This document shows, piece after piece, positions 1-9,033 of a DNA stretch of 64,000 nucleotides (its first letter is position 1; each line of letters begins with the position of its first letter). The stretch lies in assembly GCA_965223035.1 (NCBI GenBank), contig OZ244980.1:1736001-1800000 (forward strand), read 5' to 3'. The notes under the pieces were generated by a model that saw only the letters and a program-made list of their open reading frames with translations, had not been told where the DNA came from and ran no database searches. The stretch is from CAMDPA01 sp965223035 (GTDB lineage: Bacteria; Pseudomonadota; Alphaproteobacteria; Rhizobiales; Hyphomicrobiaceae). A program made the position numbers and the translations under genes.

Positions 1-306
1 GATGCGCTCGACCATCGCTATCTGGATTGCATCGTCAAAACCTACGAAGGCGGACCGGTCGGGATCGAGACCATCGCTGCCGCGCTCTCTGAGCCGCGCG
101 ATGCCATCGAGGAGATCGTCGAGCCCTACCTCTTGCAACAGGGCTTCGTCGGCAGGACGCCGCGCGGCCGTGTGGTCACCTTGAAAGCCTACCGCCACCT
201 GGGATTGACCGGCCCGGCCCGGCAGTCCGCTGGCCAGCCCAACCTATTCGAGGCCGCGCCCGACGCAGCCGACGTGATAACCGATCCCGACGACGTTTCC
301 GACTGA
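1..306 (+). CDS. ruvB: Holliday junction DNA helicase RuvB, C-terminal part (5' end outside window)
   Basis: The frame beginning at base 1 is open to TGA at 304-306 and encodes the last ~101 residues of RuvB. It starts at the conserved LDxRYL segment of the winged-helix domain, runs through GGPVGIETIAAALSE and ends with the diagnostic EPYLLQQGF..RTPRGRVVT block, followed by a short acidic tail. RuvB is the AAA+ motor that drives RuvA-bound Holliday junctions during recombinational repair. The ATPase core lies upstream of the window. There is no start codon in view, so the gene is partial because of the window edge and not because it is damaged. Confidence 0.95.
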   Translation, partial: DALDHRYLDCIVKTYEGGPVGIETIAAALSEPRDAIEEIVEPYLLQQGFVGRTPRGRVVTLKAYRHLGLTGPARQSAGQPNLFEAAPDAADVITDPDDVSD

Positions 307-347
307 CGCGCCGAGGCCGTTTCAGTGTTAGCTGGATGGCAAGGCTA

Positions 348-405
348 GATCATCGCGCCTTAAATCGGAACCGCAAAGCCGGTTCCGATTTAAGGCAGGT
401 TGCTC
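348..405 (+). repeat. Palindromic TA-flanked element, short form
   Basis: A 58-bp element running GATCATC to GTTGCTC with an inner perfect inverted repeat (TTAAATCGGAACC / GGTTCCGATTTAA). TA dinucleotides flank it at 346-347 and 406-407. It lies between ruvB and the DUF2092 gene, which converge on it, so the hairpin could also act as a terminator. Confidence 0.9.
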
Positions 406-552
406 TAATCGGCCTTATAGCGTTTCAGTATGAGCGGGCCGGCACAGCGCTTCCGCCGATGGCGGACATGATGTGGGCGGAAACGAATTACGCAGACCCG
501 CGCTCGTGGGCTACCTCGGCGCGATCGGCAACGACCCGCTCAAGTATCGCGG

Positions 553-1329
553 TCATTTGGCGAATGGCACCGATTTCACACCAGCGGGTATCGCAGCCTG
601 AAACCGATCATCGGGAAGCTCTGCGCCAATGCTCCACTGGTCCAAATGAGCCAAAAACTGCGGCTCACCTTTTTGCGTCACGTAGGTGATGGCGAAGCGG
701 CGTGGCAGCGGCGTCTCATCCGCCTCGATCCATATCTGGAAATCCGAACCCGTGCTTTCAAACGACAGGTGATGACAGGGAACGCCTTCCACCGTACGCA
801 AACCCAGATACTCCGATGAAATGATGTTCCGTTTGAATGTGTCTGCCACATTCGAGTAGAGGATATCGGACAGCGGCAGGTAGATGCCGTACTTTTCGTC
901 CAAATAATCCAACAGGGCATCGGTTGAGCCCTTGAAGTCCAAGCTCATCTGCTCGTTCACGTGACGGCGCCAGACTGTGAGCTTCGCCCCGTCATACCAA
1001 GCGGACTGGGCGCTGCCGTCGTCGGAGATGCTGGTGGCCTGCAGCCGGTCCGGGCGTTTGATTAAGACGCGCGCCTCACGGGCTGCTTTGATCTTGATGC
1101 CCGATTTGCGGGTGAGATCGAAAAAGCTACGGGCACGAAAAGACATGGTCTTGGCTTGGGCCAAATGGTCGGACATACTTTCAAGGATTTTTATGGCCTG
1201 TTCGTCCATCGGCCCGCGCTGCTGGCCGCACGCCGGGGCGGCGAGCGCCAGGCCGAGCACGACGCTGGCGAAGGTGACGCGCACCGTCATGACGGCGTTG
1301 GCCAGTGCCGTGGTGGCATGAGACATCAT
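553..1329 (-). CDS. DUF2092 family predicted periplasmic protein
   Basis: A 258-residue protein with an N-terminal hydrophobic signal (about residues 12-36, ending AAPACGQQ) and then a soluble domain. The domain matches the DUF2092 pattern: an MSFRARSFFD strand, 'RPDRLQ', 'WYDGAKLTV', 'Y(I)LPLSDILYS', 'GVPCHHLSFE' and 'FQIWIEADETPLPRRF'. These proteins are predicted to have a LolA/LolB-like lipid-binding half-barrel and sit in the periplasm; no enzymatic role is established. The Cys in the signal is not in a canonical lipobox, so lipidation is doubtful. It stands alone on the minus strand, and the function is unknown. Confidence 0.8.
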   Translation of the reverse strand: MMSHATTALANAVMTVRVTFASVVLGLALAAPACGQQRGPMDEQAIKILESMSDHLAQAKTMSFRARSFFDLTRKSGIKIKAAREARVLIKRPDRLQATSISDDGSAQSAWYDGAKLTVWRRHVNEQMSLDFKGSTDALLDYLDEKYGIYLPLSDILYSNVADTFKRNIISSEYLGLRTVEGVPCHHLSFESTGSDFQIWIEADETPLPRRFAITYVTQKGEPQFLAHLDQWSIGAELPDDRFQAAIPAGVKSVPFAK

Positions 1330-1505
1330 GACGAACTCCCGGTGCTGTAGATCAGGGCTGGAATGGGGTGCGGCTATAGCCTCTCAGTATCAGCTGCAAC
1401 CATCCCGCTCCAACGACCGGCCACCCAATGCCCCGATCTTGTGGGAGGCCTGGCCGGGAGAGCGGGCCGGCCCGGCGGTTCTGGCTATGGCGGAAATGAT
1501 CTGGT

Positions 1506-1886
1506 TCACCGGCGACGGCCAACGCGCCTGGAGGTGCGCCGCGCCGTTCGCCGCGCACTGCCGCGAACGCTGGCCGGCCCAACGTAGCCGCGTCGGACGA
1601 CCACGCGACTGCTCGGCCCGTGGCAACAATACCGGTCGAACGGAGCATAACGGTGCGCATGACAACAATGTGCCAGCTCAATTCCGGCAGCCGATGTGCG
1701 GTCACCGATACGAGCGCCGCTTATCCCCGCAAGCCGGAGCGATGGCAGCCCTTTTTGCTCGATACGCTCGATATCGGCGGCGGCGTCATGCCCAGATGCG
1801 GCCTTTGCGTCAAGGCCAAGGCAGACCGAGATCGGGGCAGCAAGCAATAACAACGCAACCTTCAACAACGAGTGAAAACCGGGCAT
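1506..1886 (-). CDS. Hypothetical small secreted protein, possibly frameshifted
   Basis: An ATG at 1886 has a good ribosome-binding site (GGAGG five bases upstream). The first ~30 residues form a clean signal peptide (MPGFHSLLKVALLLLAAPIS...AKAAS). After that the composition becomes Cys/His- and then Arg-rich, ending in an ARRTARRTSRRV-like tail of the sort seen on small basic secreted proteins. The middle has no recognisable domain and may be out of frame. Translation initiation looks real, but the full reading frame is uncertain and I do not recognise a family. Confidence 0.35.
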   Translation of the reverse strand: MPGFHSLLKVALLLLAAPISVCLGLDAKAASGHDAAADIERIEQKGLPSLRLAGISGARIGDRTSAAGIELAHCCHAHRYAPFDRYCCHGPSSRVVVRRGYVGPASVRGSARRTARRTSRRVGRRR

Positions 1887-2273
1887 AATGCCTCCATTTG
1901 CAATCAATCGGCAGCATTTGGCAATTCGTGCGATGCTGAAGCTGGCAGCTCAGTAAATGCGCCGCTCGGCGATCGCCAGAGAGTAAGCCAACGCTGTCAC
2001 CAATCCGCTTCAATCCGGCAAAGCTGTCAACCCGTTGCGCGCGCGCCTGCGGAATGATCACGCCCATTCGCTGGACGGTAGGCACGCCGGTGACAGACGG
2101 CGGCCGGATGCCGGGTCGCGCCAGGATTTGCGGGCCACGGCCCGCGCGCAAAGTTCGCGGGAACAATCTTTTTACTGGCCGATTGCGATCTCGCCGGCAG
2201 CGCCACCGGCATCGGTCGCCATCAATCAAGCGTAACAGTTCGCGGTCGGTTTCGCTGTCTAAAGGCACTGCTT
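1887..2273. other. Intergenic, nothing recognised
   Basis: About 390 bases between the small secreted protein and the end of crtI. The open frames here are shadows with no start signal or family resemblance. No repeat or RNA gene was seen. Confidence 0.5.
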
Positions 2274-3833
2274 CTATTGGGCCACCAACGACGGGATCAG
2301 CCGGTCGATGACTTTGGCGGAGCACAGCACGCCCGGCATCCCCGCGCCCGGGTGCGTGCCCGCGCCGACCAGATAAAGTCCCGCTGGACCTTCAGCGCGA
2401 TTATGGAAGCGGAACCAGGCCGACTGGGTGAAATGGGGAGCGATCGAGAACCCGGTACCCATGTAGCTCAAATAGCGGTCCTGAAAATCTTCCGGCGTCA
2501 TCCAAAACTCAGAACAAATGTTCTGCTTGAGCTTCGGAAGCATTGTCCGATCGAGCGCGTCGACGATCCGATCGCGCAACCGCGGTGCCTCGATAGTCCA
2601 GTCGACCGGGGCGGTCAGATTTGGCACCGGACACAGCACATAGAAGCTGTCGCATCCCTCCGGCGCGAAACGCGCATCGGTTGCCGTCGGGCGATGGACG
2701 TAAAGCGAAAAATCCTCGGCCAGCTTGCGGCGACGATAAATATCGTCCAGCAACCCACGAAATCTATCACCCAGCCAAATCGTATGATGTGCCACCTCTG
2801 GATATGTCCGCTTGCTGCCAAAATAGAGCACGTAAAGTCCCATCGACAGCCGCGCCGTGCGGCGCTTCAATTTTGCGCTCTGCTTCACCTTTTCTGGCGC
2901 GATCATTTTAGAGAAGAGATGCATCGGGTCAGCATCGGAGACGACGACGTCCGCGCGGATCTGTCTGCCATCGTCCGTTACCACGCCGCGTGCACGACCG
3001 TCCTCGATCAAGATCTCCCGGACGGTGGTTCCGAACTGGACATCCGCGCCAGCGTCCGTGATTAACCGCATCAGCTCGCGCACCATCGCGCCGGTGCCTC
3101 CCATCGCGAAATAAACGCCGTCGCGCCGCTCCAGGAAGTGGATTAGCCCGTAAATGCTGGTCGTATGAAACGGACTGCCGCCCACCAGCAGCGGTTGGAT
3201 CGAAAAGGCCTGCCGTAGCTGTGGATGTTTCAAGAACCGCGACACCATCTGCCAAACCGTCTCATGCGCACGCAGCTTGACCAACCGGGGGGCCTGCTTG
3301 AGCATCGTCCGAGCATTATGGAACGGCTGATCCGCCAGCGCAGTGAACCCGGCCTCATAGAGCCTACGAGAGTGCTCGACGAGCCGCAGATAACCATCAG
3401 CATCGCGGGCCTCGAATCGGCGAATTTCGGACAGGGTCTGCTCCACGCTGCCGCCGTAATCGAACGTGCGTCCGTCGGCGAATCGAAACCGGTACCAGGG
3501 ATTTAGAGCGACCAGCCGCAGCCGGTCGGCCATGGGAACGCCCATCAGATCGAACAGCTCTTCAAACAGGGAGGGCGCGGTGATGACCGTTGGTCCGGCA
3601 TCGTGTCGAAAGCCGTCCTGTTCGAACACCTGCGCACGCCCACCGGCCTGTTGCTGCCGTTCGATCAGGCAGACGCGATAGCCTTTTGCGAGCAAGCGTA
3701 TGGTGGCGGCGAGTCCACCGAAACCTGCACCGATCACGATCGCCCGGGCCGCGACTTGGTTGTGGCCGTTGCGCTGCACTGCATCAGTTTTTGATGCTGA
3801 ATTGGCTAACGCTGGACCCATCTGATTTCTCAT
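2274..3833 (-). CDS. crtI: Phytoene desaturase (CrtI type)
   Basis: A 519-residue FAD enzyme that introduces double bases of conjugation into phytoene, giving neurosporene or lycopene depending on the enzyme. The N-terminal Rossmann motif is GAGFGGLAATIRL (about residues 36-48), followed by ER..GGRA and the family signature DAGPTVITAPSLFEELF. The C-terminal CrtI signature reads YLVGAGTHPGAGMPGVL, the second FAD-binding segment. Length is typical of bacterial CrtI (490-520). The start is weak: ATGs at 3833 and 3821 are both possible and neither has a strong ribosome-binding site. It is divergent from crtE and near crtB. No crtC, crtD, crtF or crtY lies in the window, so the final carotenoid cannot be named. 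Confidence 0.93.
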   Translation of the reverse strand: MRNQMGPALANSASKTDAVQRNGHNQVAARAIVIGAGFGGLAATIRLLAKGYRVCLIERQQQAGGRAQVFEQDGFRHDAGPTVITAPSLFEELFDLMGVPMADRLRLVALNPWYRFRFADGRTFDYGGSVEQTLSEIRRFEARDADGYLRLVEHSRRLYEAGFTALADQPFHNARTMLKQAPRLVKLRAHETVWQMVSRFLKHPQLRQAFSIQPLLVGGSPFHTTSIYGLIHFLERRDGVYFAMGGTGAMVRELMRLITDAGADVQFGTTVREILIEDGRARGVVTDDGRQIRADVVVSDADPMHLFSKMIAPEKVKQSAKLKRRTARLSMGLYVLYFGSKRTYPEVAHHTIWLGDRFRGLLDDIYRRRKLAEDFSLYVHRPTATDARFAPEGCDSFYVLCPVPNLTAPVDWTIEAPRLRDRIVDALDRTMLPKLKQNICSEFWMTPEDFQDRYLSYMGTGFSIAPHFTQSAWFRFHNRAEGPAGLYLVGAGTHPGAGMPGVLCSAKVIDRLIPSLVAQ

Positions 3834-4061
3834 AAGTGGTTGACTTGGATTGAAGTTCAGCGGTGTTCTGTCATGATGATCGGTCTGACTTGGTAACTTT
3901 AGCGGATGCCAATTGAGGCGTCGTCTATGTTAAAGACATATGGTCGCGTTGCGAAGCATGGCCGAGGCCGTGAGAGCACTTTTATCGGCCCGGCTAGGTG
4001 GTCCGTAACACGACATATTCTGTATGCGTGGTCGTCCGGGTGACCGGATCAGACCGACAAA

Positions 4062-4075
4062 TTGATCTAGGTCAA
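4062..4075. promoter_or_regulatory. Candidate FixK/FNR-type operator
   Basis: TTGATCTAGGTCAA matches the FNR/FixK inverted-repeat pattern TTGAT-N4-(A/G)TCAA. It lies in the crtI-crtE divergent region. If it acts as a class II activator site (centre near -41.5), transcription toward crtE would begin near 4110, which is why the ATG at 4134 is a credible crtE start. This would link carotenoid synthesis to oxygen limitation, as FixK/FnrL does for pigment genes in related phototrophs. Confidence 0.6.
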
Positions 4076-4133
4076 TGGTAAAGTGCGCGGTGCAGCTGCG
4101 ATAATGAATGATATGATATCGCTTTCGGATCGA

Positions 4134-5021
4134 ATGCAGACATGGCGTCGCCAGATCGATGCCAGGCTTGATGTCGCCGTCGGTCGGTGTGTTGGCGCGC
4201 CGGATCAGCTGATCCAAGCTGCGCGCTATAGCCTGCTCGCGCCCGCCAAGCGGGTTCGGGCGCTGCTCGTCTTTGCGGCCGCGCGCGATCGAGGCGGCGA
4301 CCTCAGCAAGGTGGAGAACTGCGCTTGTGCGATCGAGATGATCCACGCAGCCTCGTTGATCCTCGATGATTTGCCGTGCATGGATGACGCGGTCTTGCGG
4401 CGCAAGCGTCTGGCCTTACATCGCAAGGTCGGAGAGTCGACTGCGATCCTTGCCGCCATCGGCCTGATCAGCCGTGGCTTCGAGGTGTTGGGTCGAGCGC
4501 AGCACACCGCGCCGGACGTTGCCACGCATGCCGTCGAGCAACTGGCGCAAGCGATGGGCTTCGCCGGCCTCACAGGTGGTCAATACGATGACTTGACGGC
4601 CTGCAGGGGCACCGAGGATCTCGACGTCGTGCGGCGCAGGTATATGAGCAAGACCGGGTCGCTGTTCAGCGCGGCGTTGTTGTTCGGCGCCAGCGTGAGA
4701 CCGTTAACCAGCGCGCAGATGACCGATCTTTGGACGGCTGGACGACGGATCGGCGTCGGCTTCCAGATGTGTGACGATCTGATCGACGCGTGCGCATCAC
4801 CGACGTCCGCCGGTAAAGACGTCAGGGCAGACACTGGGAAGGCCACGGCCGTCAACCTGCTCGGCATCGAAGGCACCATTCAACACGCCAACGCTGAGGT
4901 CGACGGGGCCCTCGCGTTGATCACGCCAATTTTGGGCCCAGGCGACACCAGCGGCCTGATCCGCTGGATGGCCGATAGCGCCATGTCCCGGCTGGATGCG
5001 CCCGCCGCCGTTGCTCCTTGA
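4134..5021 (+). CDS. crtE: Polyprenyl (geranylgeranyl) diphosphate synthase, CrtE type
   Basis: A trans-isoprenyl diphosphate synthase that supplies geranylgeranyl diphosphate to CrtB. Visible motifs are the KRVRALL substrate-binding segment, the first Asp-rich motif DDLPCMDD, the GGQYDDL segment, the YMSKTGSLF motif and the second Asp-rich motif CDDLIDA. The open frame extends upstream to an ATG at 4083 (312 residues), but that start would overlap the FixK-like box. Starting at 4134 (MQTWRRQIDARLD) gives the usual N terminus and 295 residues. The gene converges on crtB, 109 bases apart. Chain length (C20) is inferred from context; an FPP synthase is the alternative. Confidence 0.85.
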   Translation: MQTWRRQIDARLDVAVGRCVGAPDQLIQAARYSLLAPAKRVRALLVFAAARDRGGDLSKVENCACAIEMIHAASLILDDLPCMDDAVLRRKRLALHRKVGESTAILAAIGLISRGFEVLGRAQHTAPDVATHAVEQLAQAMGFAGLTGGQYDDLTACRGTEDLDVVRRRYMSKTGSLFSAALLFGASVRPLTSAQMTDLWTAGRRIGVGFQMCDDLIDACASPTSAGKDVRADTGKATAVNLLGIEGTIQHANAEVDGALALITPILGPGDTSGLIRWMADSAMSRLDAPAAVAP

Positions 5022-5130
5022 TGACGCTGGATCGTCCGACGTCGGATGCAGACCCCGGCCGGATGTGCCGTGGGGCGGTGTTTATGGCGTTGCAGAGTTG
5101 GCTGGAACCGAACCGAGCGGCATCCGCGTC

Positions 5131-6099
5131 CTACCGCGCGTCTTCGAGGTCGGGGTGGGTCCAAAGCCCGGCGCGGCTCGGCTGCCCTGCCAGGCTGGAA
5201 ATTTTTGCGTAGGACACGACCAGCGGGGCGGCTGCCAGAATCGCAATTTTGCGTCGGGTCGGGACGATTGCCCGCTGATCCCAAGCCGTCTCCGCTCGGC
5301 GTCTGACAGTCGTGCCGATCGCTCGGTAGACGGAGCGGGCCGCGGCAATCGCGGTGGCGCAGCGAAACGGCAACGCGGCAATGCCGAAGGTTGCTGACGC
5401 ATAGTATTGGTCAGCCTCCTCCAACAGGCGAAGCGTCGCCCGTGACACGGCCGCACGTGATCGGCGATCGCAGATCGCTGAGACCGCAAGACCCTCCTCC
5501 TCCAGCCAGCATCGCGGGAGATAGAGCCGGCCGATTTGCGCATCCTCCATGACATCGCGCGAAATATTGGTCAGTTGAAAGGCAATCCCCAGGTCGGCGG
5601 CGCGGCGCATCGTCTCTTTGTCGCGGACACCCATCACCATCGCCATCATCAGGCCTACCACGCCTGCGACGTGATAGGCGTAGACCAAGGTGTCGGTCAG
5701 CGTCGCGCAGTCTCGTCCGTTGGCGTCCATTGCGAAGCCATCAATCAGCTGCTGCGGAAAGCGCTCCGGGATCTCATGCTTGGCGATAACGCGACACAGT
5801 GCTTCGAACACCGGGCCCGATGGATTGCCGCGGCAGGCATCGGTCGTACGCTGACGCAGATCGTCGATCAGCGCTGACGGATCGCCAGTGGCGCGCGCCC
5901 CGCTGCATGCCGCGGGGGCATGAAACCCCAATTCCTGCCCATCGATGACATCGTCGCAATAACGGCACCAGGCGTACAGCATGTAGGCGCTGTTGCGCAC
6001 CTCGCGCGGAAACAGCCTAGCGGCGGCGGCAAAGCTCTTAGAGCCGCGCTCGATGCGTTGCCGGCTCAGCTCTACAATCGCGTCATCAGCAGCCGTCAT
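5131..6099 (-). CDS. crtB: Phytoene synthase (squalene/phytoene synthase family)
   Basis: A 322-residue head-to-head prenyl transferase that joins two GGPP molecules into phytoene. Both Asp-rich Mg-diphosphate motifs are present: YCDDVID (about residues 47-53) and NISRDVMED (about 178-186). Between them lies the YAYHVAGVVGLMM signature, and RLYLPRCWL follows the second. The start at 6099 has an AAGGA ribosome-binding site six bases upstream. Together with crtE and crtI it forms the minimal set for a C40 acyclic carotene. Diapophytoene or squalene synthase homologues share these motifs, but the neighbours favour phytoene. Confidence 0.92.
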   Translation of the reverse strand: MTAADDAIVELSRQRIERGSKSFAAAARLFPREVRNSAYMLYAWCRYCDDVIDGQELGFHAPAACSGARATGDPSALIDDLRQRTTDACRGNPSGPVFEALCRVIAKHEIPERFPQQLIDGFAMDANGRDCATLTDTLVYAYHVAGVVGLMMAMVMGVRDKETMRRAADLGIAFQLTNISRDVMEDAQIGRLYLPRCWLEEEGLAVSAICDRRSRAAVSRATLRLLEEADQYYASATFGIAALPFRCATAIAAARSVYRAIGTTVRRRAETAWDQRAIVPTRRKIAILAAAPLVVSYAKISSLAGQPSRAGLWTHPDLEDAR

Positions 6100-6652
6100 T
6101 CTGTTCCTTTACTGTCACTGTCACGATCGCTGGTCACCGGGCAGATCGGCTTAAAGAGAAGTACACGTAGGCCCCGCAACGCTGCACTCAGGGAGTTGAT
6201 GCGCTGCACCGACAAAAAAAGCGCGGTGGCGTCATCATCAACACCGATCAAGGCCTCGACGCACGAGGCTATCCCGTCGGGCGGCCCGTCGTTGATGCCG
6301 TCCCATCAGCGCCGATCGCCGAAATGCCCGCAGCCGCGGGCCGAAACGACCTGGCTCATGCGGCACGGCCTGTCCCCTCCGCGTTCTATAGCACGGCGGC
6401 CGCCGGGCTCGAAATCACGATGGCTTCGGCGGACCGGTTCAACCGTTCTCATGCGGGCCGGAAACCGGGCGTAGCGCTCCGGTCCGCCACCCCGGCGAAC
6501 GCCTTTGGGGTCTAAGGGTAAGCCAATCAGCGTGACGCTCAGTGGGGCGCCACGGCGCACAGGCCAATGACCAGCGGCCTCACGCAGATCATGGCGCCGC
6601 GCTTCAAGCGGCATATGTTGCGATTTCGACCAGCCAAGCCTCGCATCGCCGG
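6100..6652. other. Intergenic, nothing recognised
   Basis: About 550 bases upstream of crtB and downstream of the dehalogenase-like gene. Several overlapping Arg/Pro-rich frames exist, but none has a ribosome-binding site or family signature. No repeat copy was found. Confidence 0.5.
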
Positions 6653-8017
6653 CTATGTCGGTCCGCCCAAATGCTTCGCTTGGACGCGTCGTCGCGCGGC
6701 CTGTGGCGGCTCCGATGCGGCGGTGACATCGTAGCCCTCGGTACGATCGTATGGAAAAGGTCCCTGCATGTCCGCCGGCGGCAAACTTTCAACCGTGTAG
6801 CCCGCAATCCGGTGATGGGGGTTGGGCTGCTTGTTGGGATTGTTGTCGCGGCGGTTGGATTTGCTGGGCTCGACGATCATTCCATTGACGTTGGCGTGGT
6901 CGAACCACCATTTCTTGATCGGATTGCGATCGCCGTAGCCGATCCAGTCATCGAGCATAATGAGGAACCGCCGGGTCCAAGGCAGATGGATCGCCATCCA
7001 GCGGCCGAGGCGGTGCATCGGTACGTTCACCTTGTTCCAAGGGCACATCTTCAGACATCGGCCGCAGCCCTGGCCACGTGGATTGGAAACGCGGTAGCTG
7101 GTGCAATTTTGCACGTCGGGTTTCCACGTTTCGTAACCGTTGTACATGACCTTGGGCCCAAACGGTATGGCGGACACCGGACATTCCCGCGCGCATTTGG
7201 TGCATTTTTCGCAGAAGTCCTGAAGGCCAAAGTCGATCGGCTTATCGACGGCCAGCGGAAGATTGGTCGTCACCACCGTCGATTTGAAACGTGGACCGAG
7301 AAATGGATTGATGATCACCTCTCCGATCCGGCTCATTTCGCCCAGACCCGCCAGCAAGATCAGCGGCAGGTGGTGTACGTCGCTCTCCACTGCGGACTGG
7401 CAGCGCGCAGAATAACCGAGGTTGCGAATGTAGGCGGCGACCACGTTGCCGATCTCGGCCCCGCGCATGTAGGCGCGGGTGCTCTGGCTCCCGCTGATCC
7501 AGTCGTCACCGCTCGACGCCTGTAAGGTGTCGTAGCCCTGGTCGATGAGGATAACGATGGCATACCTGTGATAGGGCTCAACGGGGGTGCCGTCGCTTTG
7601 GTGCGAATACCACACCCACGGTTTCGCTTCGCAAATGCCGACTTGATCGGAATCGAGAAAATAGCAGAGCGACTTAATGTTATTCGCTAGCTGTTGCGGA
7701 TCGTCCGGGATCGGTGCACGCTGCTCCGCCACCTGACCATCGTGACGCGGCAGCAAGGCAAGCAATTCCGTACTCAATGCCCCCTGTAACGGGCTTTTCT
7801 GTCCAGCCTTGCGTGCGCCACCCGAGGCTTCTCGACGCCGCTTTTGCTGTTCGCCATAGTCGCCGTGGCGAGCGCGCTCGAAGCCGTCCGCGCGCCGGGG
7901 CACGCGCTTGATCTCGTCTTCGATAATCAATGTGGTGGTCTGGTCCACCCGCCGGATCTGCTCGAGCGGGTAGGGCCCAAGGTGTAATGGACGTTGTGGC
8001 CGATTGAGCAATCCCAT
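6653..8017 (-). CDS. Reductive dehalogenase-like corrinoid iron-sulfur protein (no Tat signal)
   Basis: 454 residues resembling the catalytic region of RdhA enzymes, which remove halogen from organohalides using cobalamin and two [4Fe-4S] clusters. Cluster 1 is C269-x2-C272-x2-C275-x3-C279-P; cluster 2 is C305-x12-C318-x2-C321-x3-C325-P. Upstream lies the family's cobalamin-domain segment (YMRGAEIGNVVAAYIRNLGYSA; INPFLGPRFKSTVVTTNLPL). A GGAGGAAGG ribosome-binding site just before the ATG at 8017 fixes the start, and the N terminus has no RR motif, so the protein is probably cytoplasmic. No rdhB membrane anchor and no C-terminal flavin/ferredoxin reductase module (as in BhbA/NpRdhA) is present. 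Queuosine reductase QueG shares part of the fold but lacks this architecture. Substrate unknown. Confidence 0.8.
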   Translation of the reverse strand: MGLLNRPQRPLHLGPYPLEQIRRVDQTTTLIIEDEIKRVPRRADGFERARHGDYGEQQKRRREASGGARKAGQKSPLQGALSTELLALLPRHDGQVAEQRAPIPDDPQQLANNIKSLCYFLDSDQVGICEAKPWVWYSHQSDGTPVEPYHRYAIVILIDQGYDTLQASSGDDWISGSQSTRAYMRGAEIGNVVAAYIRNLGYSARCQSAVESDVHHLPLILLAGLGEMSRIGEVIINPFLGPRFKSTVVTTNLPLAVDKPIDFGLQDFCEKCTKCARECPVSAIPFGPKVMYNGYETWKPDVQNCTSYRVSNPRGQGCGRCLKMCPWNKVNVPMHRLGRWMAIHLPWTRRFLIMLDDWIGYGDRNPIKKWWFDHANVNGMIVEPSKSNRRDNNPNKQPNPHHRIAGYTVESLPPADMQGPFPYDRTEGYDVTAASEPPQAARRRVQAKHLGGPT

Positions 8018-9033
8018 CCTTCCTCCCCAGCTCCCGTGTTGATTGGCGGTGATCCTAATCTAACATGGATACCGCCGAACGGTTGGGCTTTCGTGCCACC
8101 GTCGGGTTGCCGCCGAGCTGAACACCGCATCCGCGGTTCCATCACCGAATTTGTCACCCGGCGGTGGTCGGAGCCGCCAGCGTGGGAGGGTCTGAACTCT
8201 TCTCCGACACCGCCAACCTGGGCACCTGGGGTTGCAAACGATGCCGGCACGTAAGCTGCGACCGTGAAGGCGCCACGCTCGAACGCCCGCAACCATGCGG
8301 TACACTGTTCCAAACGACAGGCCTTGGCAACGGGCATCGCTCGAATCTCTAAAGCAACCTGCTTTTCATCGGAATCGGAACGATCTCGATGAACAGCATG
8401 TTGCTGACCACTTTAAGGCACGACGAGCGAGCTGCTTCGCGCAGACCCGACCTGTCAGGAATGCCGACGGTCAATTCTGTCAGGGATCGACCCGGTTCGT
8501 AGCCTTCCATCTCAGCCGGCACCTTGTCTCAGTTTGAGTGTGCTGCGATCGCGCTGACGGCAACAGTATTGGTCCGCACCGATGTTGCGCTGCTCTGTAA
8601 TCCGGGCCGTTGGGTAGCGACCTTTGGCTTGGCCCGAACGGGAAGTTGGAACTCGTCGACATGGCGGGCAAGCGCCGGTGGCGATGCCGCGATTCCATGA
8701 CGGTATCGACCGAGCGGGGCTTATGCAAAATGCATTTGGGCGAGCGGCATAGGCATACGTTTATTGTCAGCACTGCTTCATAGGGTGGTTCATCGCTCAA
8801 TGGACCAGTTCTCGCTCGCTGGCCATGGCTCAATCTGCCCGAACAAGACCAGATCATTACGCCAGGTCGTGAACCAGTGCCAACATCTATGCGTTTTACG
8901 TCGGCTTGCGATCTGTCCATGGGTCGACGCACCTCCAAACCTGACGACGGCCTCTGAAACAGCGAACGACCGGCTGTGGCGCGTGTAGAGCGATTAAGTT
9001 ATCTTCCATCTCTGGCGATCTAGGATGTAGAAC
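8018..9033. other. Gene-free kilobase with one decayed repeat copy
   Basis: About 1 kb between the divergent dehalogenase-like and cyclase genes. Only a degenerate palindromic element (8352-8432) is recognisable. Overlapping frames on both strands lack start signals and family resemblance. Confidence 0.5.
8352..8432 (-). repeat. Degenerate palindromic element
   Basis: After TA at 8350-8351 the sequence AAGCAACCTGC.TTTCATCGGAATCGGAACGATC.CGAT follows the left arm of the family. It is then followed by a decayed right arm (..GTTGCTG) and a CACTTTAAGGC-like linker. It shows more mismatches than any full copy and looks old. Confidence 0.6.

Noticed and set aside
336..689. Open frames with recurrent peptides such as RALNRNRKAGSDLR or FNRNRNDPD at many places
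   Set aside because: They are translations of the palindromic elements and not protein genes. They change frame and partner sequence from copy to copy.
5920..6614. Long overlapping Arg/Pro-rich frames between crtB and the dehalogenase-like gene
   Set aside because: There are no start signals or domain features. They are typical of GC-rich non-coding DNA and antisense of crtB.
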